A DNA stretch of 64,000 nucleotides from Granulicella arctica (GTDB taxonomy: Bacteria; Acidobacteriota; Terriglobia; Terriglobales; Acidobacteriaceae): the NCBI RefSeq assembly GCF_025685605.1, contig NZ_JAGTUT010000001.1, positions 2,418,001-2,482,000 of the forward strand, written 5' to 3'. How positions within the stretch are numbered: position 1 is the stretch's first letter; each line of letters begins with the position of its first letter. The position numbers and the translations under genes are program-made. This document shows positions 19,189 to 28,442 of the stretch, piece by piece. Below the pieces are notes generated by a model. That model did not search any database. It saw only the letters and a list, made by a program, of their open reading frames with translations, and was not told where the DNA came from.

Positions 19189-19517
19189 AGCATTTACGCG
19201 CCATCAACAAGAAAGCTATCCGGATCGAGACCAGCATGCTGGCGGAGACGGAAGATATCGTCGGGCTACAGGCTCCTCAGCCAAAACCCCATGTGCCGAT
19301 GGGCTGTTCCATTATTTTCTCTCCGGGGTGGGAGGTTGATTCGGCCGGTGGTACGGCAGGTCTCTGCCAGCCGGTGGAGCGCGATATCTATGACTGCTAT
19401 GTGACGTGCTTCTGGCCGGCGCAGGTGCCGGACCACATGAACAACTATCCGGACTGGACGAGCAAATGTGCGTTGGCGACGAAGGACTGGCGCAACGTCG
19501 ATATCGTCTTCCCATAG
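19185..19517 (+). CDS. qhpC: QHNDH gamma subunit, CTQ-bearing cross-linked peptide
   Basis: A 110-residue precursor of the small catalytic subunit. Every residue needed for its modifications is present at the spacing known from Paracoccus/Pseudomonas QHNDH: Cys41-Glu50 (9 apart), Cys61-Asp67 (6) and Cys75-Asp83 (8) for the thioether bridges, and Cys71-Trp77 (6) for cysteine tryptophylquinone. Asp67 also corresponds to the catalytic base. The N-terminal stretch (KHLRAINKKAIRIE and onward) is the leader recognised by QhpD and removed by QhpE; it is not a Sec signal. Start ATG overlaps the qhpD stop. Cleavage site and export route are inferred from the characterised system. Confidence 0.95.
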   Translation: MKHLRAINKKAIRIETSMLAETEDIVGLQAPQPKPHVPMGCSIIFSPGWEVDSAGGTAGLCQPVERDIYDCYVTCFWPAQVPDHMNNYPDWTSKCALATKDWRNVDIVFP

Positions 19518-19551
19518 CCTGAGCGGCCTTCCCAGTTTCGAGAGGAGCACC

Positions 19552-20667
19552 ATGAAAGCGGTCGCAACATTGTTGTCGGTCTGTGCCCTTACTACGGCCG
19601 TCTTTGCCGCCGGCGCGAAGCCCGTCACGAAGCCAGTGGGTGAGCAATTGATGTATCTGGCGACTTGGCCACACACAATCAAGGTGATCGATGTGGGCAA
19701 AGATAAAGTGGTCGACAAGATCGAGTTGCCGTCCGACATCGCGCGCGTGCTCGTGATGTCTCCGGATAAAACGAAGATCTATGCGTCCACGCTGCGGGAC
19801 AACTCGATCGTTACGGTTGATCTGAAGACTCGCAAGGTCGTTGATTCCTTCACGTTGAACACACCGTCTGAGGGCAATCGGTTGAGTGGCTTTGCGATTG
19901 ATCCAACAGGCAAGTTTATCTACTCGATCATGACGACGGTTTCGAAGAAGATCGACCACTATGAGATCAGCGAACCCAAGTTCATCGCGATTGATATCGA
20001 GCAGAAGAAGATTGTACGGAGCGGCGACTTTCCCAAGGATGAGGTGCCGGGTGCGCGCTCGCTGCTGAGGGTATCGCCTGATGGCAAATCGCTGTATGTC
20101 TTCCGTCAGGAGATCCTTGTGATCAACACGGCGGACTTCAAACTCGAAAAGAAGATCGAACTATCGAACCCTGTGGCGCCGCCAGGAATGGATAGTCTTT
20201 CGCTCAACGTACTCGATGATCCGAACGAGCCTCCTGGCAAACTGATGAGCATCTTTAATGCCTCCGATCCGTATGTGCATCGCAAGATCTTCGGTATCGC
20301 CGAGATTGATCTTTCGAAGCAGACCTTCGAGTTGACGCCGATTGGTCCGGCAGCGACCAGCATACAACCGTTGATGCTGACGCCCGACCGCAAGCTTGGC
20401 TACACGGTTGCGGTGAATGGAGACCATGGAGACCGGGTAACAGAGTTCTGGGTCTTCGATATGGCGACCAAAAAACTGATCAACAAGAAGGAGTTTCTAG
20501 GGCGGACTCGGTTGAACTTCGGAATCACGGCGGACGGCAAAAAGCTGCTGATCTATAACGCCGGTTATGAGATCGAAGTGTATGACGCCAAGACACTGGC
20601 ACTCGATAAGACGATCAATCTTGAAGGCGATACGACTTCGAATCTAATCGTGGCCCCGCTGAACTAG
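19552..20667 (+). CDS. qhpB: QHNDH beta subunit, seven-bladed propeller
   Basis: A 371-residue periplasmic beta-propeller that forms the third structural subunit of the amine dehydrogenase. Start ATG 19552 has AGAGGAG upstream and opens a signal peptide (MKAVATLLSVCALTTAVFAA); the frame extends further upstream but only into qhpC. Repeating blade motifs such as YLATWPHTIKVIDVGKDKV, MSPDKTKIYAST and RVSPDGKSLYVF are YVTN-like. It follows qhpC by 34 bases. The gene order A-D-C-B matches the known operons. Confidence 0.9.
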   Translation: MKAVATLLSVCALTTAVFAAGAKPVTKPVGEQLMYLATWPHTIKVIDVGKDKVVDKIELPSDIARVLVMSPDKTKIYASTLRDNSIVTVDLKTRKVVDSFTLNTPSEGNRLSGFAIDPTGKFIYSIMTTVSKKIDHYEISEPKFIAIDIEQKKIVRSGDFPKDEVPGARSLLRVSPDGKSLYVFRQEILVINTADFKLEKKIELSNPVAPPGMDSLSLNVLDDPNEPPGKLMSIFNASDPYVHRKIFGIAEIDLSKQTFELTPIGPAATSIQPLMLTPDRKLGYTVAVNGDHGDRVTEFWVFDMATKKLINKKEFLGRTRLNFGITADGKKLLIYNAGYEIEVYDAKTLALDKTINLEGDTTSNLIVAPLN

Positions 20668-20733
20668 AAGACGCAGCACCCTGGGGCGCGCTGAGAGTTT
20701 GGCGCGTCCCGCAATCTCCATCCCGGAAGACGC

Positions 20734-22509
20734 ATGAAGCAGGACAGAGCCCGCAGCCCAATACCGTTCCGTCAGTACCGCCGGGCATTTACGTTTGTAG
20801 CTCCGTACTGGCGGGGACTGCTGGCGGTGCTGACGCTGGGCCTTTTCTCGACGCTGGTCGGCCTGGCGCAGCCGTACATCTCACGACTGCTGATCGACGA
20901 TGCGCTGGTGCGGCACAATCTGCATGAACTGTGGAAGATCGCGCTTGCGATGATCGTGATTACGATCGTCGGCCTGGGTGTGAATGCGTGCTCAACCTAT
21001 TGCTACACGCGATTGTCTGCTGAGAGCCTGTTCCAGATGCGGCTGGCCGTCTTCCAGCACCTGCAGAAGCTATCACCGCGCTACTTCGCTCGCACCAAGC
21101 TGGGCGATATCGTCTCCAGGATCAACAACGATATCGGCGAGGTGCAGCGGGTGTGCTCCGACACGCTGCTTTCCATCTTCTCGAACGTACTTTTCCTGGT
21201 GGGCAGTGTCGCCATCATGATCTGGTTGAATCCGCGGCTCACGCTGGCGAGTATCATTCTGCTGCCGGTAAGCATCTTGACGCTACGCTACTATCAACGT
21301 CGATTGATGTTCCAGACCGCGGAGCTACGGCAGCGGAGCGCAAACTTAGGGAGCTTTCTGATTGAGAGCATTATGGGGCTCCGGCTGATTGTGACGTCGA
21401 CAGCGGAGCAGAGGGAAACGGAGCGCTTCAGCTGGCACAATACGCAGTTCGTACGGTCGCTGATGTCGATGCAGATGACGTCGTTTCTGGCGAGTGCGCT
21501 ACCGGGAACCGTGCTCACACTCTCGACAGCGACGGTGTTCCTCTATGGTGGGCGGCTGGTGATCGAAAATCGGCTTACGCTAGGAGCGTTCGTAGCCTTT
21601 ATGGCCTACCACGTGAAGCTGCTTTCGCCGGTGCAGAACCTGTTGGGGATTTACACAAGCCTGCTGACCGGTGGAGTATCGCTGGCGCGGGTCTTCGAGG
21701 TGCTGGATGCGCCGGTGGAGGTGGCAGAACCGAAGGGTGCCGCGCCGCTTTCGCCGTTTGCCGATGAGATTCGGTTCGACCATGTCGCCTTCCAGTTCTC
21801 CCCCGATGTGCCGGTACTGCAGGACATCTCGCTGACGCTTCGCAAGGGAACGTTCTATGCGCTGGCAGGGCCGAGTGGTGCGGGCAAGTCGACGATTGGC
21901 GACCTGCTGGTGCGCTTTTTCGACGTGCAGCATGGAGCAATTACGATCGACGGGCGTGACATTCGTAGCGTGACATTGCACGACCTTCGATCGATGGTGG
22001 CGGTGGTGGAGCAGACCCCGTACCTGTTTCACGCGACGATTCGGGAGAACCTTGCCTATGGGCGGCCGGGTGCGACGCTTGACGAAATTGAGCAGGCCGC
22101 GATGCAGGCAGGCATCCACCGTTTTATATGCACCCTCCCGGAGCGGTATGAGACGTTGATCGGCGAGCGCGGGGCTACGCTATCGGTGGGCGAGCGGCAG
22201 AGGATGGCACTGGCGCGGGCGCTGCTGCGAGACCCGGCGGTGCTGGTCCTCGATGAGCCGACTTCGGCGCTCGACCCAGGGTCGGAGTCGATCGTGACGG
22301 ATGAACTGGCGTCTAATCTGCGCGGGCGCACGACGCTGGTGATCACGCATCGCCTCTCGCTGATCGAGGCTGCGGACCACGTGTTTGTGTTGGAAGACGG
22401 ACGTATTGTGGAAGAGGGACGGCCGGCTGATTTGATGGAGCGGCGTGGACACCTGGCGCAGCAGTTTCGAGCGAGTGGGGCAGAGCGAGCCGGGATGGCG
22501 GTGCGGTGA
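20734..22509 (+). CDS. qhpF: ABC half-transporter for QHNDH gamma-subunit export
   Basis: A 591-residue ABC exporter half-molecule, working as a homodimer in the inner membrane. Residues about 20-320 form six membrane helices. The ATPase domain has Walker A GPSGAGKST (near 379), signature LSVGERQ (near 482), Walker B VLVLDEPTSALD (near 502) and the switch His in VITHRLSL. In characterised systems QhpF moves the cross-linked gamma subunit to the periplasm. GGAAG precedes the ATG, and the stop overlaps the GTG start of qhpE. By itself the protein looks like a generic lipid/drug exporter; context gives the role. Confidence 0.88.
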   Translation: MKQDRARSPIPFRQYRRAFTFVAPYWRGLLAVLTLGLFSTLVGLAQPYISRLLIDDALVRHNLHELWKIALAMIVITIVGLGVNACSTYCYTRLSAESLFQMRLAVFQHLQKLSPRYFARTKLGDIVSRINNDIGEVQRVCSDTLLSIFSNVLFLVGSVAIMIWLNPRLTLASIILLPVSILTLRYYQRRLMFQTAELRQRSANLGSFLIESIMGLRLIVTSTAEQRETERFSWHNTQFVRSLMSMQMTSFLASALPGTVLTLSTATVFLYGGRLVIENRLTLGAFVAFMAYHVKLLSPVQNLLGIYTSLLTGGVSLARVFEVLDAPVEVAEPKGAAPLSPFADEIRFDHVAFQFSPDVPVLQDISLTLRKGTFYALAGPSGAGKSTIGDLLVRFFDVQHGAITIDGRDIRSVTLHDLRSMVAVVEQTPYLFHATIRENLAYGRPGATLDEIEQAAMQAGIHRFICTLPERYETLIGERGATLSVGERQRMALARALLRDPAVLVLDEPTSALDPGSESIVTDELASNLRGRTTLVITHRLSLIEAADHVFVLEDGRIVEEGRPADLMERRGHLAQQFRASGAERAGMAVR

Positions 22510-23204
22510 CGAGGCCCGTCCGTGTGGCTATGCTCGACAGCGGCGTGTACGCAGCGAATCCGCATATTCAGCGTCCTGTTCAGGGTGGGGTTACGATCCT
22601 GCCGGAGGGCGAACAGGCTGGCTTTGAGGACAGGCTGGGACACGGGACTGCCGTGTGTGCGGTGCTCCAGGAGCTGGCGCCGGCAGCCGACCTGTTTGCG
22701 GTGAAGATCTTCGATGCGCGGCTGGCAACGAGTCTGCCGGTTGTGCTGCGCGCAATCGACTGGTGTGTCCATCACGAGATGGACATCATTAACCTGAGCC
22801 TGGGGACCACGAACGATGCGCATCGGGCTCTGTTCATGGCGGCGATCGAGCGGGTGTGTGCACGGGGTTCCGTGGTGGTGTCGGCTTTTTCGATGAACGG
22901 CGCACTGATGCTGCCGGGGTCGCTGCAGCGGGTGGTGGGCGTTGTGGAGGATGCCGCGTGTGCGCGGGATTCGTACAGCGTGGTGGCGGATGCTGAGGGG
23001 AGCGTTCACTTTGCTGCGTGTCCGTTCCCACTCGACATTGCCGGGGTGCCGCGCGAGCGGAACTTGCGAGGTGTCAGCTTTGCGGTGGCGCACGTGTCCG
23101 CGCAGATCGCGCGGATGTGGCCTGAGGTACAGTCGCCGGTGGACTGGGTGGATCAGCTTCGCGCTAGGCGGGAAGCGGGAGCAGGTCGCGATCCATCAGC
23201 CTGA
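22506..23204 (+). CDS. qhpE: Subtilisin-like leader protease of QHNDH maturation
   Basis: A 232-residue S8-family serine protease without signal peptide, expected in the cytoplasm. The triad is visible as Asp11 (AMLDSG), His46 (GHGTAV) and Ser191 (GVSFAVAHVSA, a variant of the usual GTSMA). It is shorter than secreted subtilisins, having no pro-domain, as in the known QhpE that removes the QhpC leader after cross-linking. GTG 22506 overlaps the qhpF stop. Its last 41 bases overlap the end of qhpG on the opposite strand. Confidence 0.9.
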   Translation: MTRPVRVAMLDSGVYAANPHIQRPVQGGVTILPEGEQAGFEDRLGHGTAVCAVLQELAPAADLFAVKIFDARLATSLPVVLRAIDWCVHHEMDIINLSLGTTNDAHRALFMAAIERVCARGSVVVSAFSMNGALMLPGSLQRVVGVVEDAACARDSYSVVADAEGSVHFAACPFPLDIAGVPRERNLRGVSFAVAHVSAQIARMWPEVQSPVDWVDQLRARREAGAGRDPSA

Positions 23205-24219
23205 AACGGGGTGGGGGCAGGCTGGCTAGTTCCGTCTGCAACTGCTGGATGCCCAGCTCGAGGAGACGTGTTTCGGAGTGCCAGAACTCGCCGGTGCCCC
23301 CGGTGGCGTAGAAGGGCAGGCAGGTCTGCAGGTGGCGAAGGAAGCCCTGTTTGAGACGGGTGGTGTAGTGCTCTGCGAGTTGATCGGGGTTGAAGCCCTG
23401 GTGGGCTGCGCGAATGCAGGCTGCGGCGAGGAAGGCCTCGCGTACGGCGTTGCCCGCGCCCTCGCCGCAGAGTGGATCGAAGCCCATCGCGGCGGTGCCG
23501 CAGGCGATGGTGCCGGGTGAGGCCAGGCTCCGGGCAAGACGTGGGGCAACGGGAATGGGCGGCGAGACCGAGAGGGCTCGGACGATCAGTGGAGCGATGA
23601 GGCGGCTGGTTCCGAGGAGCTGCTCGACGGTGTCGCCGACTGCGATGAGTGCGGCCCTGCCCTGACCGAGTGGCAGCAGGAAGAGCCAGCCGCCGTCGAC
23701 GGACTCGACCCAGCAGGCCTCGGGGATGACGCTGCTGCTCAGCTCGACCTGGGCGATCCGGCCGATGCGAGTGCCGAAGCTCTGCTCGGGTAGTGGCGCC
23801 GACGAGGTGCGGGAGGAGCGAAGGTGCCAGTGAGAATGCGCGGTGCCAGCGGGTGATCGAGGGTCGGGGACACGGTTCCAGAGGCAGTCGAGCAGCTCTG
23901 CCTCGGGAGCTACGATGCCTTGATGGGGCAGGTCGATGGGAACGGCGGCGCTGCCCCAAAGGACGATTCGGCGGGTGATGCGGGGGAGGCCGTCGAAGAG
24001 GTTGGGGGCAGATGAGTCGAGCGGAGGGAACAGCTCCTGGAGGAGATGCCGGGTCTGCTGGCCGAGGAGAATGGCGGGGAGACGGGGGCCGGGGCGGGGT
24101 TGGCGAGTGAAGGGGACGCTGGCATCGCTGAGGAGCCGGGCGACGCAGGCTGAGGCGATCCCGTCGCCCTCGACGGTAACGCTGGGGTCCGGGATTTGAA
24201 GTGCTTTGCTAGCTTCCAC
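23164..24219 (-). CDS. qhpG: FAD-dependent monooxygenase of CTQ biogenesis
   Basis: A 351-residue flavoprotein resembling tryptophan-halogenase/PHBH-type monooxygenases. The N-terminal dinucleotide site is degenerate (GDGIASACVARLL). The C-terminal FAD motif appears as GTAAMGFDPLCGEGAGNA. In the characterised system QhpG dihydroxylates the gamma-subunit Trp before quinone formation. Here it is transcribed opposite to the rest and overlaps qhpE tail to tail by 41 bases, so it needs its own promoter near 24240. The role is assigned mainly from context plus the flavin motifs. Confidence 0.82.
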   Translation of the reverse strand: MEASKALQIPDPSVTVEGDGIASACVARLLSDASVPFTRQPRPGPRLPAILLGQQTRHLLQELFPPLDSSAPNLFDGLPRITRRIVLWGSAAVPIDLPHQGIVAPEAELLDCLWNRVPDPRSPAGTAHSHWHLRSSRTSSAPLPEQSFGTRIGRIAQVELSSSVIPEACWVESVDGGWLFLLPLGQGRAALIAVGDTVEQLLGTSRLIAPLIVRALSVSPPIPVAPRLARSLASPGTIACGTAAMGFDPLCGEGAGNAVREAFLAAACIRAAHQGFNPDQLAEHYTTRLKQGFLRHLQTCLPFYATGGTGEFWHSETRLLELGIQQLQTELASLPPPRFRLMDRDLLPLPA

Positions 24220-24315
24220 GTGTCTGGTTGTGCCTTGTTGGTGGGCTCAGGTTGCCTGCTGGGCGGACTTGTCTTCCTCCAGACCTGGACTCAATTATTT
24301 TTTCCCAATAAGTCC

Positions 24316-24349
24316 AAAGTGTTCAAACGAAGGGACTTAGGTCCAAAGT
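24316..24349 (+). repeat. Dispersed 34-base intergenic element, copy A
   Basis: It opens AAAGTGTTCAAACGA, passes CTTAGG and ends CAAAGT. It matches a 34-base block at 52842-52875 at 26 of 34 positions without gaps. Further AGTCCAAA and CTTCAAAC units surround it (24308-24393). It lies between the qhpG start and the end of the second receptor gene. Function unknown. Confidence 0.5.
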
Positions 24350-24494
24350 AGTCCAAAAGTCGCTGAAAATGGTCTAACGCCTTCAAACTAAAGCGGTTAT
24401 CCAGCCCTGTGCAGGGCGGCCAAAATGAGCCCTGTTGATTTTCCAGTTAACCTTTGTCGGTGAGTGTAGCAGGCACCATGCTGGGGCCGAAGTA

Positions 24495-24523
24495 ATGCGG
24501 AGCGAGAGGTTCTCGCTCCGCAT
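24495..24523 (-). terminator. Hairpin downstream of the second receptor gene
   Basis: A perfect 13-base-pair stem (ATGCGGAGCGAGA and its complement) with a GGT loop, 21 bases past the receptor stop. The following T-run is weak (TTACTT on the minus strand), so intrinsic termination is likely but not certain. Confidence 0.65.
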
Positions 24524-24544
24524 GGGTGAAGGTTGGGTTTGGGG

Positions 24545-27500
24545 TTAGAAGGAGACGCGGCCGGTGAGCAGGAGGGCTCGTGGACCGGCGTTTGCCTGCT
24601 GGCCGGCGGCCTGACCTTGGACGGTGGTGCTGATGCCGTAGCTGCTCGGCACGTTGATGTCGAGGGCGGTGGTCTCGTAGTTGTGATGGTTGAAGAGGTT
24701 CTGGACCTGGACACCCATATCGACCCGGATGCGCTCGGTGAAGGTGATGCCTTTGAGGAGTGAGGTGGAGAAGCTGTCGGTCCCAGGGCCGACGACGCTG
24801 CCGACGGCTGCATTACCCTGGCGACCGATGTTGTTGGCTGGGGAGGTGAAAGCGGCGGGGTTGAGGGTGTGACGTGCTCCGCCGCCGGAGAGGTAAGGCG
24901 AGACCCCAGCGACGACATCCGGCCGGGTGGCAGCAGCATAGCCGAGGGCTATGAGGCCGGTGCCGGTTGGATCGGAGCCGGAGTTGATGGGCGTCATGAA
25001 CGGACCGGTCTGGTGGAGGTAGAAGCCGGAGAACTGCCAGTTGCCGATGACCTTATCGATGGCGGAGTTGAGGTTGCCGAGGTAGGCGCGGTTGTGGCCG
25101 AAGGGCAGGTCGTAGACGCCTGAGCCGAGGAAGCGCTGGCGGTGCGTGAACTCGACGTTGCCGTAGTCGACCAGCGGGTGGTAGTAGTCACTTGGCAGTG
25201 CACCGCTTTCGCCAACTTCTGCGGTGGGAGCCAGGCCGCCCTCGTCGGAGAGATTGCGGGCGAAGGTGTAGCTGCCCTGGAACTGGAGGCCGTGTGTCAT
25301 ACGGTGGGTGGCTTCGACGCTTAGGGCGTTGTAGTTGCTGACGGCGAGGTTCTCGTTGGCCTGAATCTCACCAAGGGCGGGGTAGGGAAAGGAGGATTGC
25401 GCGGGGGCGGTCTGGCCGGCGGGCAGAGTGCCGTAGGGGACCTGATTGATGTTGGCCTGCTCGACGAGGTCCTGACCGTGGCTGCCGGAGTAGCTGACGC
25501 GGAGGCCGGTCTGATAGCCGAGATCCTGCTCGACGGTCAGGTTCCATTGCTGGACGGTGGGGTCTTTGTAGTGGGGAGCGACGCCGTAGTCGAAGTCCAA
25601 TGCGCCGGCTGCTCCAGGAGCAGTAGCAAAGGGCGTGGGGAACTTGAGTTGTGGTACACCGGCGGAGGCGTACGTGTTGCTATAGATATTTACAGTGGAG
25701 GCACTGACGGCCCAGCCACCGACGACGCTGCCGCCGAGGGCGGTGGCGATGAAGCGGCCAAGGCCGCCGCGGATGACGGTTTTGTCATTGCCGAGTGGCC
25801 GCCATGCGAAGCCGAAGCGGGGTGCGAAGTCATTCTTCGAGACGGAGACCAGGCCATCGCTGATACCAGCCTGGGCGGCGGTGAGGAGCGGCAGAGGAGC
25901 GATCTGCTTGATGAAGGCTGGAAGGACGTTGTTGGCGAGGGCGTAGGTTCCGGGAACAACGACAGCGCCGTGGACGGTGGTGCCGTTGATGTTGCTGTAG
26001 TAGTCCGGCAGGAAGTTGGCACTATTCTGGAACTTATCCGTGAGGACCGGATGGTACTCGTAGCGGAGGCCGAAGTTGAGGGTGAGATTGTTGGTGAGCT
26101 TCCAGTCGTCCTGCAGGTAGACAGCGTATGCGTTGCCGCGACCGTTGAGGTCGGGGGCGAGAACATCCGACAGGGTGGTGCTGTCGGGGATGCCTTGGAG
26201 GAAGCTGGCGAAGGGCTTGGCGATGACCTTGCCGGGAGCGCTGGAGCCGGTAAAGCTGTATTGGCCAAGCCGTGAACTGCCGAAGACGTTGCTGGCATGG
26301 GCGTAGAGACGGCGGAAGTCGCCACCGCCCTTGAGCGTGTGGCGGCCCCTGGTCCAAGTGAGGTTATCGATGAACTGATAGGTATTGCTGCTGCTGACGG
26401 CGGAGCTGCCGGTGACCGTCGTGAAGCCGGTGATGGCGATGCGTGGGAGGGCAGCGATGGAGGGATCGAGCAGGTCGGTAATGCCCTGAATACCTAGAGT
26501 GGAGATGACGGAGGAGTTGGAGTTGAAGCTGCTGGACTGGATGAACTTGCTGAGCCCGGCGCGGAACTCATTGAAGAGTGTGGGCGTGATGCCGTAGTTA
26601 TAGGAGCCGGTGAGATTGATGTTCTTGGAGGGAATGCTCTGGATGCCGGTGAGCAGGCCAAGGGCCGTGGCGGTGGAGCGCTGCTTGAAGCCGTAGCGCA
26701 CGAAGGCCGATTGCTTGGGGGTGAAGATGTGGTCGATGCGACCGTCGCCCTGGTCTGAGCCGATGGAGGTGTTGAAGTTCTGAATGTAGTTGTTGGTAAT
26801 AGCTCCTGCCGCCCCAGCGTTGGGCAGCGGATAGTAGCGAGCGAGCATGGCAGCGGAGGTGGCGTTGATCTGGCCGGTTGGAATGATGTTGTTGGCGAAT
26901 GCGACGCCGGCGGGGTTGAAGATCTTCGTGGGATAGACGGAGAGATCGCCGCCACGCATGGCCGCGGTGGGTACGCTGTTCGTAACGGTGGAGGTCTGTG
27001 GAAGGCGCAGGCCCTCGTAGCTGAGGAAGTAGAAGGTCTTATCGCGTCCGTTATAGAGGAAGGGCGCAATGACGGGTCCACTGTAGAACAGGCCGAAGTT
27101 ATTGAGAACGAGGTTCGGCTTCTTGGCACCGAAGGGCAGGTTGGAGTTGAAGCCCTTGGTTGCGTAGTTATCGAAGAGGCCGCCGTGGCCGCGGTTGGTG
27201 CCGCCCTTGGAGACGGTGGTGATGTCGGCGATGCCGCCGAACTCGGCTGCGTTGGCGTTCTGGCTGACGCGAATCTCTTCGATGGTGTTGAAGGAGGGGA
27301 AGAGCTCTGAGTTGGCGCCGCTGGTGCGGACGTTCATGGTGCTGATGCCGTCGACGGTGATGGAGAGGAGGCTGGGCTTCTGACCGGCAACGGAGATCTG
27401 ACCGCTCTCATCGGACTGGACGCCGGCCTGTGTCTGCAGGGTGGCGTAGGGGCTGGTGGAGCCGCTGGCGCGGGAGCTGATGGCGATGGGCAGGTTATTC

Positions 27501-27973
27501 AACTCGATGCCGGAGCGGGTCTCGGTAAGGTTGGATGTATCAGTGTTGATGACGGCTGCTGCGGTCTGGACCTCGATGGTCTGGTTCTCGGCACCGAGTG
27601 CCATGGTGGCATCGACGCGCTGGGTCTCTCGAGACTGGAGGACGAGGCCGGGAAACTGAGTCTGGCGGAAGCCCTTGAAGGTCACTTCGATGCGATAGGT
27701 TCCGGGGCCTACGTTCTGGAAGGTGTATTGGCCTTCGTTGTTGGAGACCTCTTCGTGGACGGTTGCGGTCTCCGTGTTGATGAGCTTGATGGTGGCGCCA
27801 ATAATGATGGCTCCCTGCGGATCTTTAACGGTACCGACGAAGACGCCGTAGGTGGACTGGGCAAGCAGAGAGGACGTCAGCAGGAGTAGACAGAGGCACA
27901 GGGTGGAGGAGAGCAGCGTGCGAAGAGACTGGCGGAGGCGGGGTGATATCGAATCATGAAAACGTTGCGTCAT
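24545..27973 (-). CDS. Oar-type TonB-dependent outer-membrane receptor
   Basis: A 1142-residue outer-membrane receptor. The start ATG 27973 has GAGAGG five bases upstream. A signal peptide ends near SSLLAQ, followed by a carboxypeptidase-like regulatory domain (VFVGTVKDPQGAIIIGATIK and blade-like repeats), the plug (GIELNNLPIA to about residue 260) and a long barrel ending in Phe (LLTGRVSF). Same architecture as the receptor at 7624-11163 but clearly diverged. It is monocistronic, ending in a hairpin at 24495-24523. No adjacent hydrolase indicates its substrate; proximity to the amine dehydrogenase locus may be coincidental. Confidence 0.9.
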   Translation of the reverse strand: MTQRFHDSISPRLRQSLRTLLSSTLCLCLLLLTSSLLAQSTYGVFVGTVKDPQGAIIIGATIKLINTETATVHEEVSNNEGQYTFQNVGPGTYRIEVTFKGFRQTQFPGLVLQSRETQRVDATMALGAENQTIEVQTAAAVINTDTSNLTETRSGIELNNLPIAISSRASGSTSPYATLQTQAGVQSDESGQISVAGQKPSLLSITVDGISTMNVRTSGANSELFPSFNTIEEIRVSQNANAAEFGGIADITTVSKGGTNRGHGGLFDNYATKGFNSNLPFGAKKPNLVLNNFGLFYSGPVIAPFLYNGRDKTFYFLSYEGLRLPQTSTVTNSVPTAAMRGGDLSVYPTKIFNPAGVAFANNIIPTGQINATSAAMLARYYPLPNAGAAGAITNNYIQNFNTSIGSDQGDGRIDHIFTPKQSAFVRYGFKQRSTATALGLLTGIQSIPSKNINLTGSYNYGITPTLFNEFRAGLSKFIQSSSFNSNSSVISTLGIQGITDLLDPSIAALPRIAITGFTTVTGSSAVSSSNTYQFIDNLTWTRGRHTLKGGGDFRRLYAHASNVFGSSRLGQYSFTGSSAPGKVIAKPFASFLQGIPDSTTLSDVLAPDLNGRGNAYAVYLQDDWKLTNNLTLNFGLRYEYHPVLTDKFQNSANFLPDYYSNINGTTVHGAVVVPGTYALANNVLPAFIKQIAPLPLLTAAQAGISDGLVSVSKNDFAPRFGFAWRPLGNDKTVIRGGLGRFIATALGGSVVGGWAVSASTVNIYSNTYASAGVPQLKFPTPFATAPGAAGALDFDYGVAPHYKDPTVQQWNLTVEQDLGYQTGLRVSYSGSHGQDLVEQANINQVPYGTLPAGQTAPAQSSFPYPALGEIQANENLAVSNYNALSVEATHRMTHGLQFQGSYTFARNLSDEGGLAPTAEVGESGALPSDYYHPLVDYGNVEFTHRQRFLGSGVYDLPFGHNRAYLGNLNSAIDKVIGNWQFSGFYLHQTGPFMTPINSGSDPTGTGLIALGYAAATRPDVVAGVSPYLSGGGARHTLNPAAFTSPANNIGRQGNAAVGSVVGPGTDSFSTSLLKGITFTERIRVDMGVQVQNLFNHHNYETTALDINVPSSYGISTTVQGQAAGQQANAGPRALLLTGRVSF

Positions 27974-28442
27974 CAAAACCTCTCTCGATCAATTGGTGCA
28001 ATTGGATAGAAACGAAGCTGCCGATATCGAGTGCGCGTCTGCTGCGGAACGAAGTGCTGGATGAAGCAATACTGTTGGGAACAGTGGGGCCGTTGCAGCG
28101 CTGGGGCGTTGCATGAGCGCGCTGAAAAGTGCTGTTCAGAGCGACACGTCTGCTGCGAGGTTTCACTGAATGAGTGCGTTACTCAGTGGTCTCTGTGCTG
28201 TTAAATTTCGTGGTGATGGTGAAACAATAGCGCGGATGTTTCAGTGAGTCAAACGAAATACGCGATAGATGGATTTCATTTTGACTTCAACATCGTGGGT
28301 AGATGCGGGATGGCTGGGGTGCAATCGTGTGTTCGATGGCCGACGAGGACGAAGCGACGTTGCAGACCACGGACATCGGACAAGATCGTGCTAAGCGAGG
28401 GCCTACCTCTTGCCTCAGATCGTCAAGCACTACTCTCTATAG
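27974..28442. other. Divergent intergenic region, no gene seen
   Basis: About 470 bases between the second receptor gene (minus) and the CHY zinc-finger gene (plus). No convincing open frame, terminator or operator was found. It must hold the receptor promoter. Confidence 0.5.

Noticed and set aside
24300-24400. CRISPR array or plasmid iterons
   Set aside because: The AGTCCAAA/TTCAAAC units are short, irregularly spaced and not separated by unique equal-length spacers; no cas or rep gene is near.
24533-26275. Long plus-strand open frames across the second receptor gene
   Set aside because: They arise from GC-rich codon structure of the 1142-residue receptor on the minus strand and show no domain.
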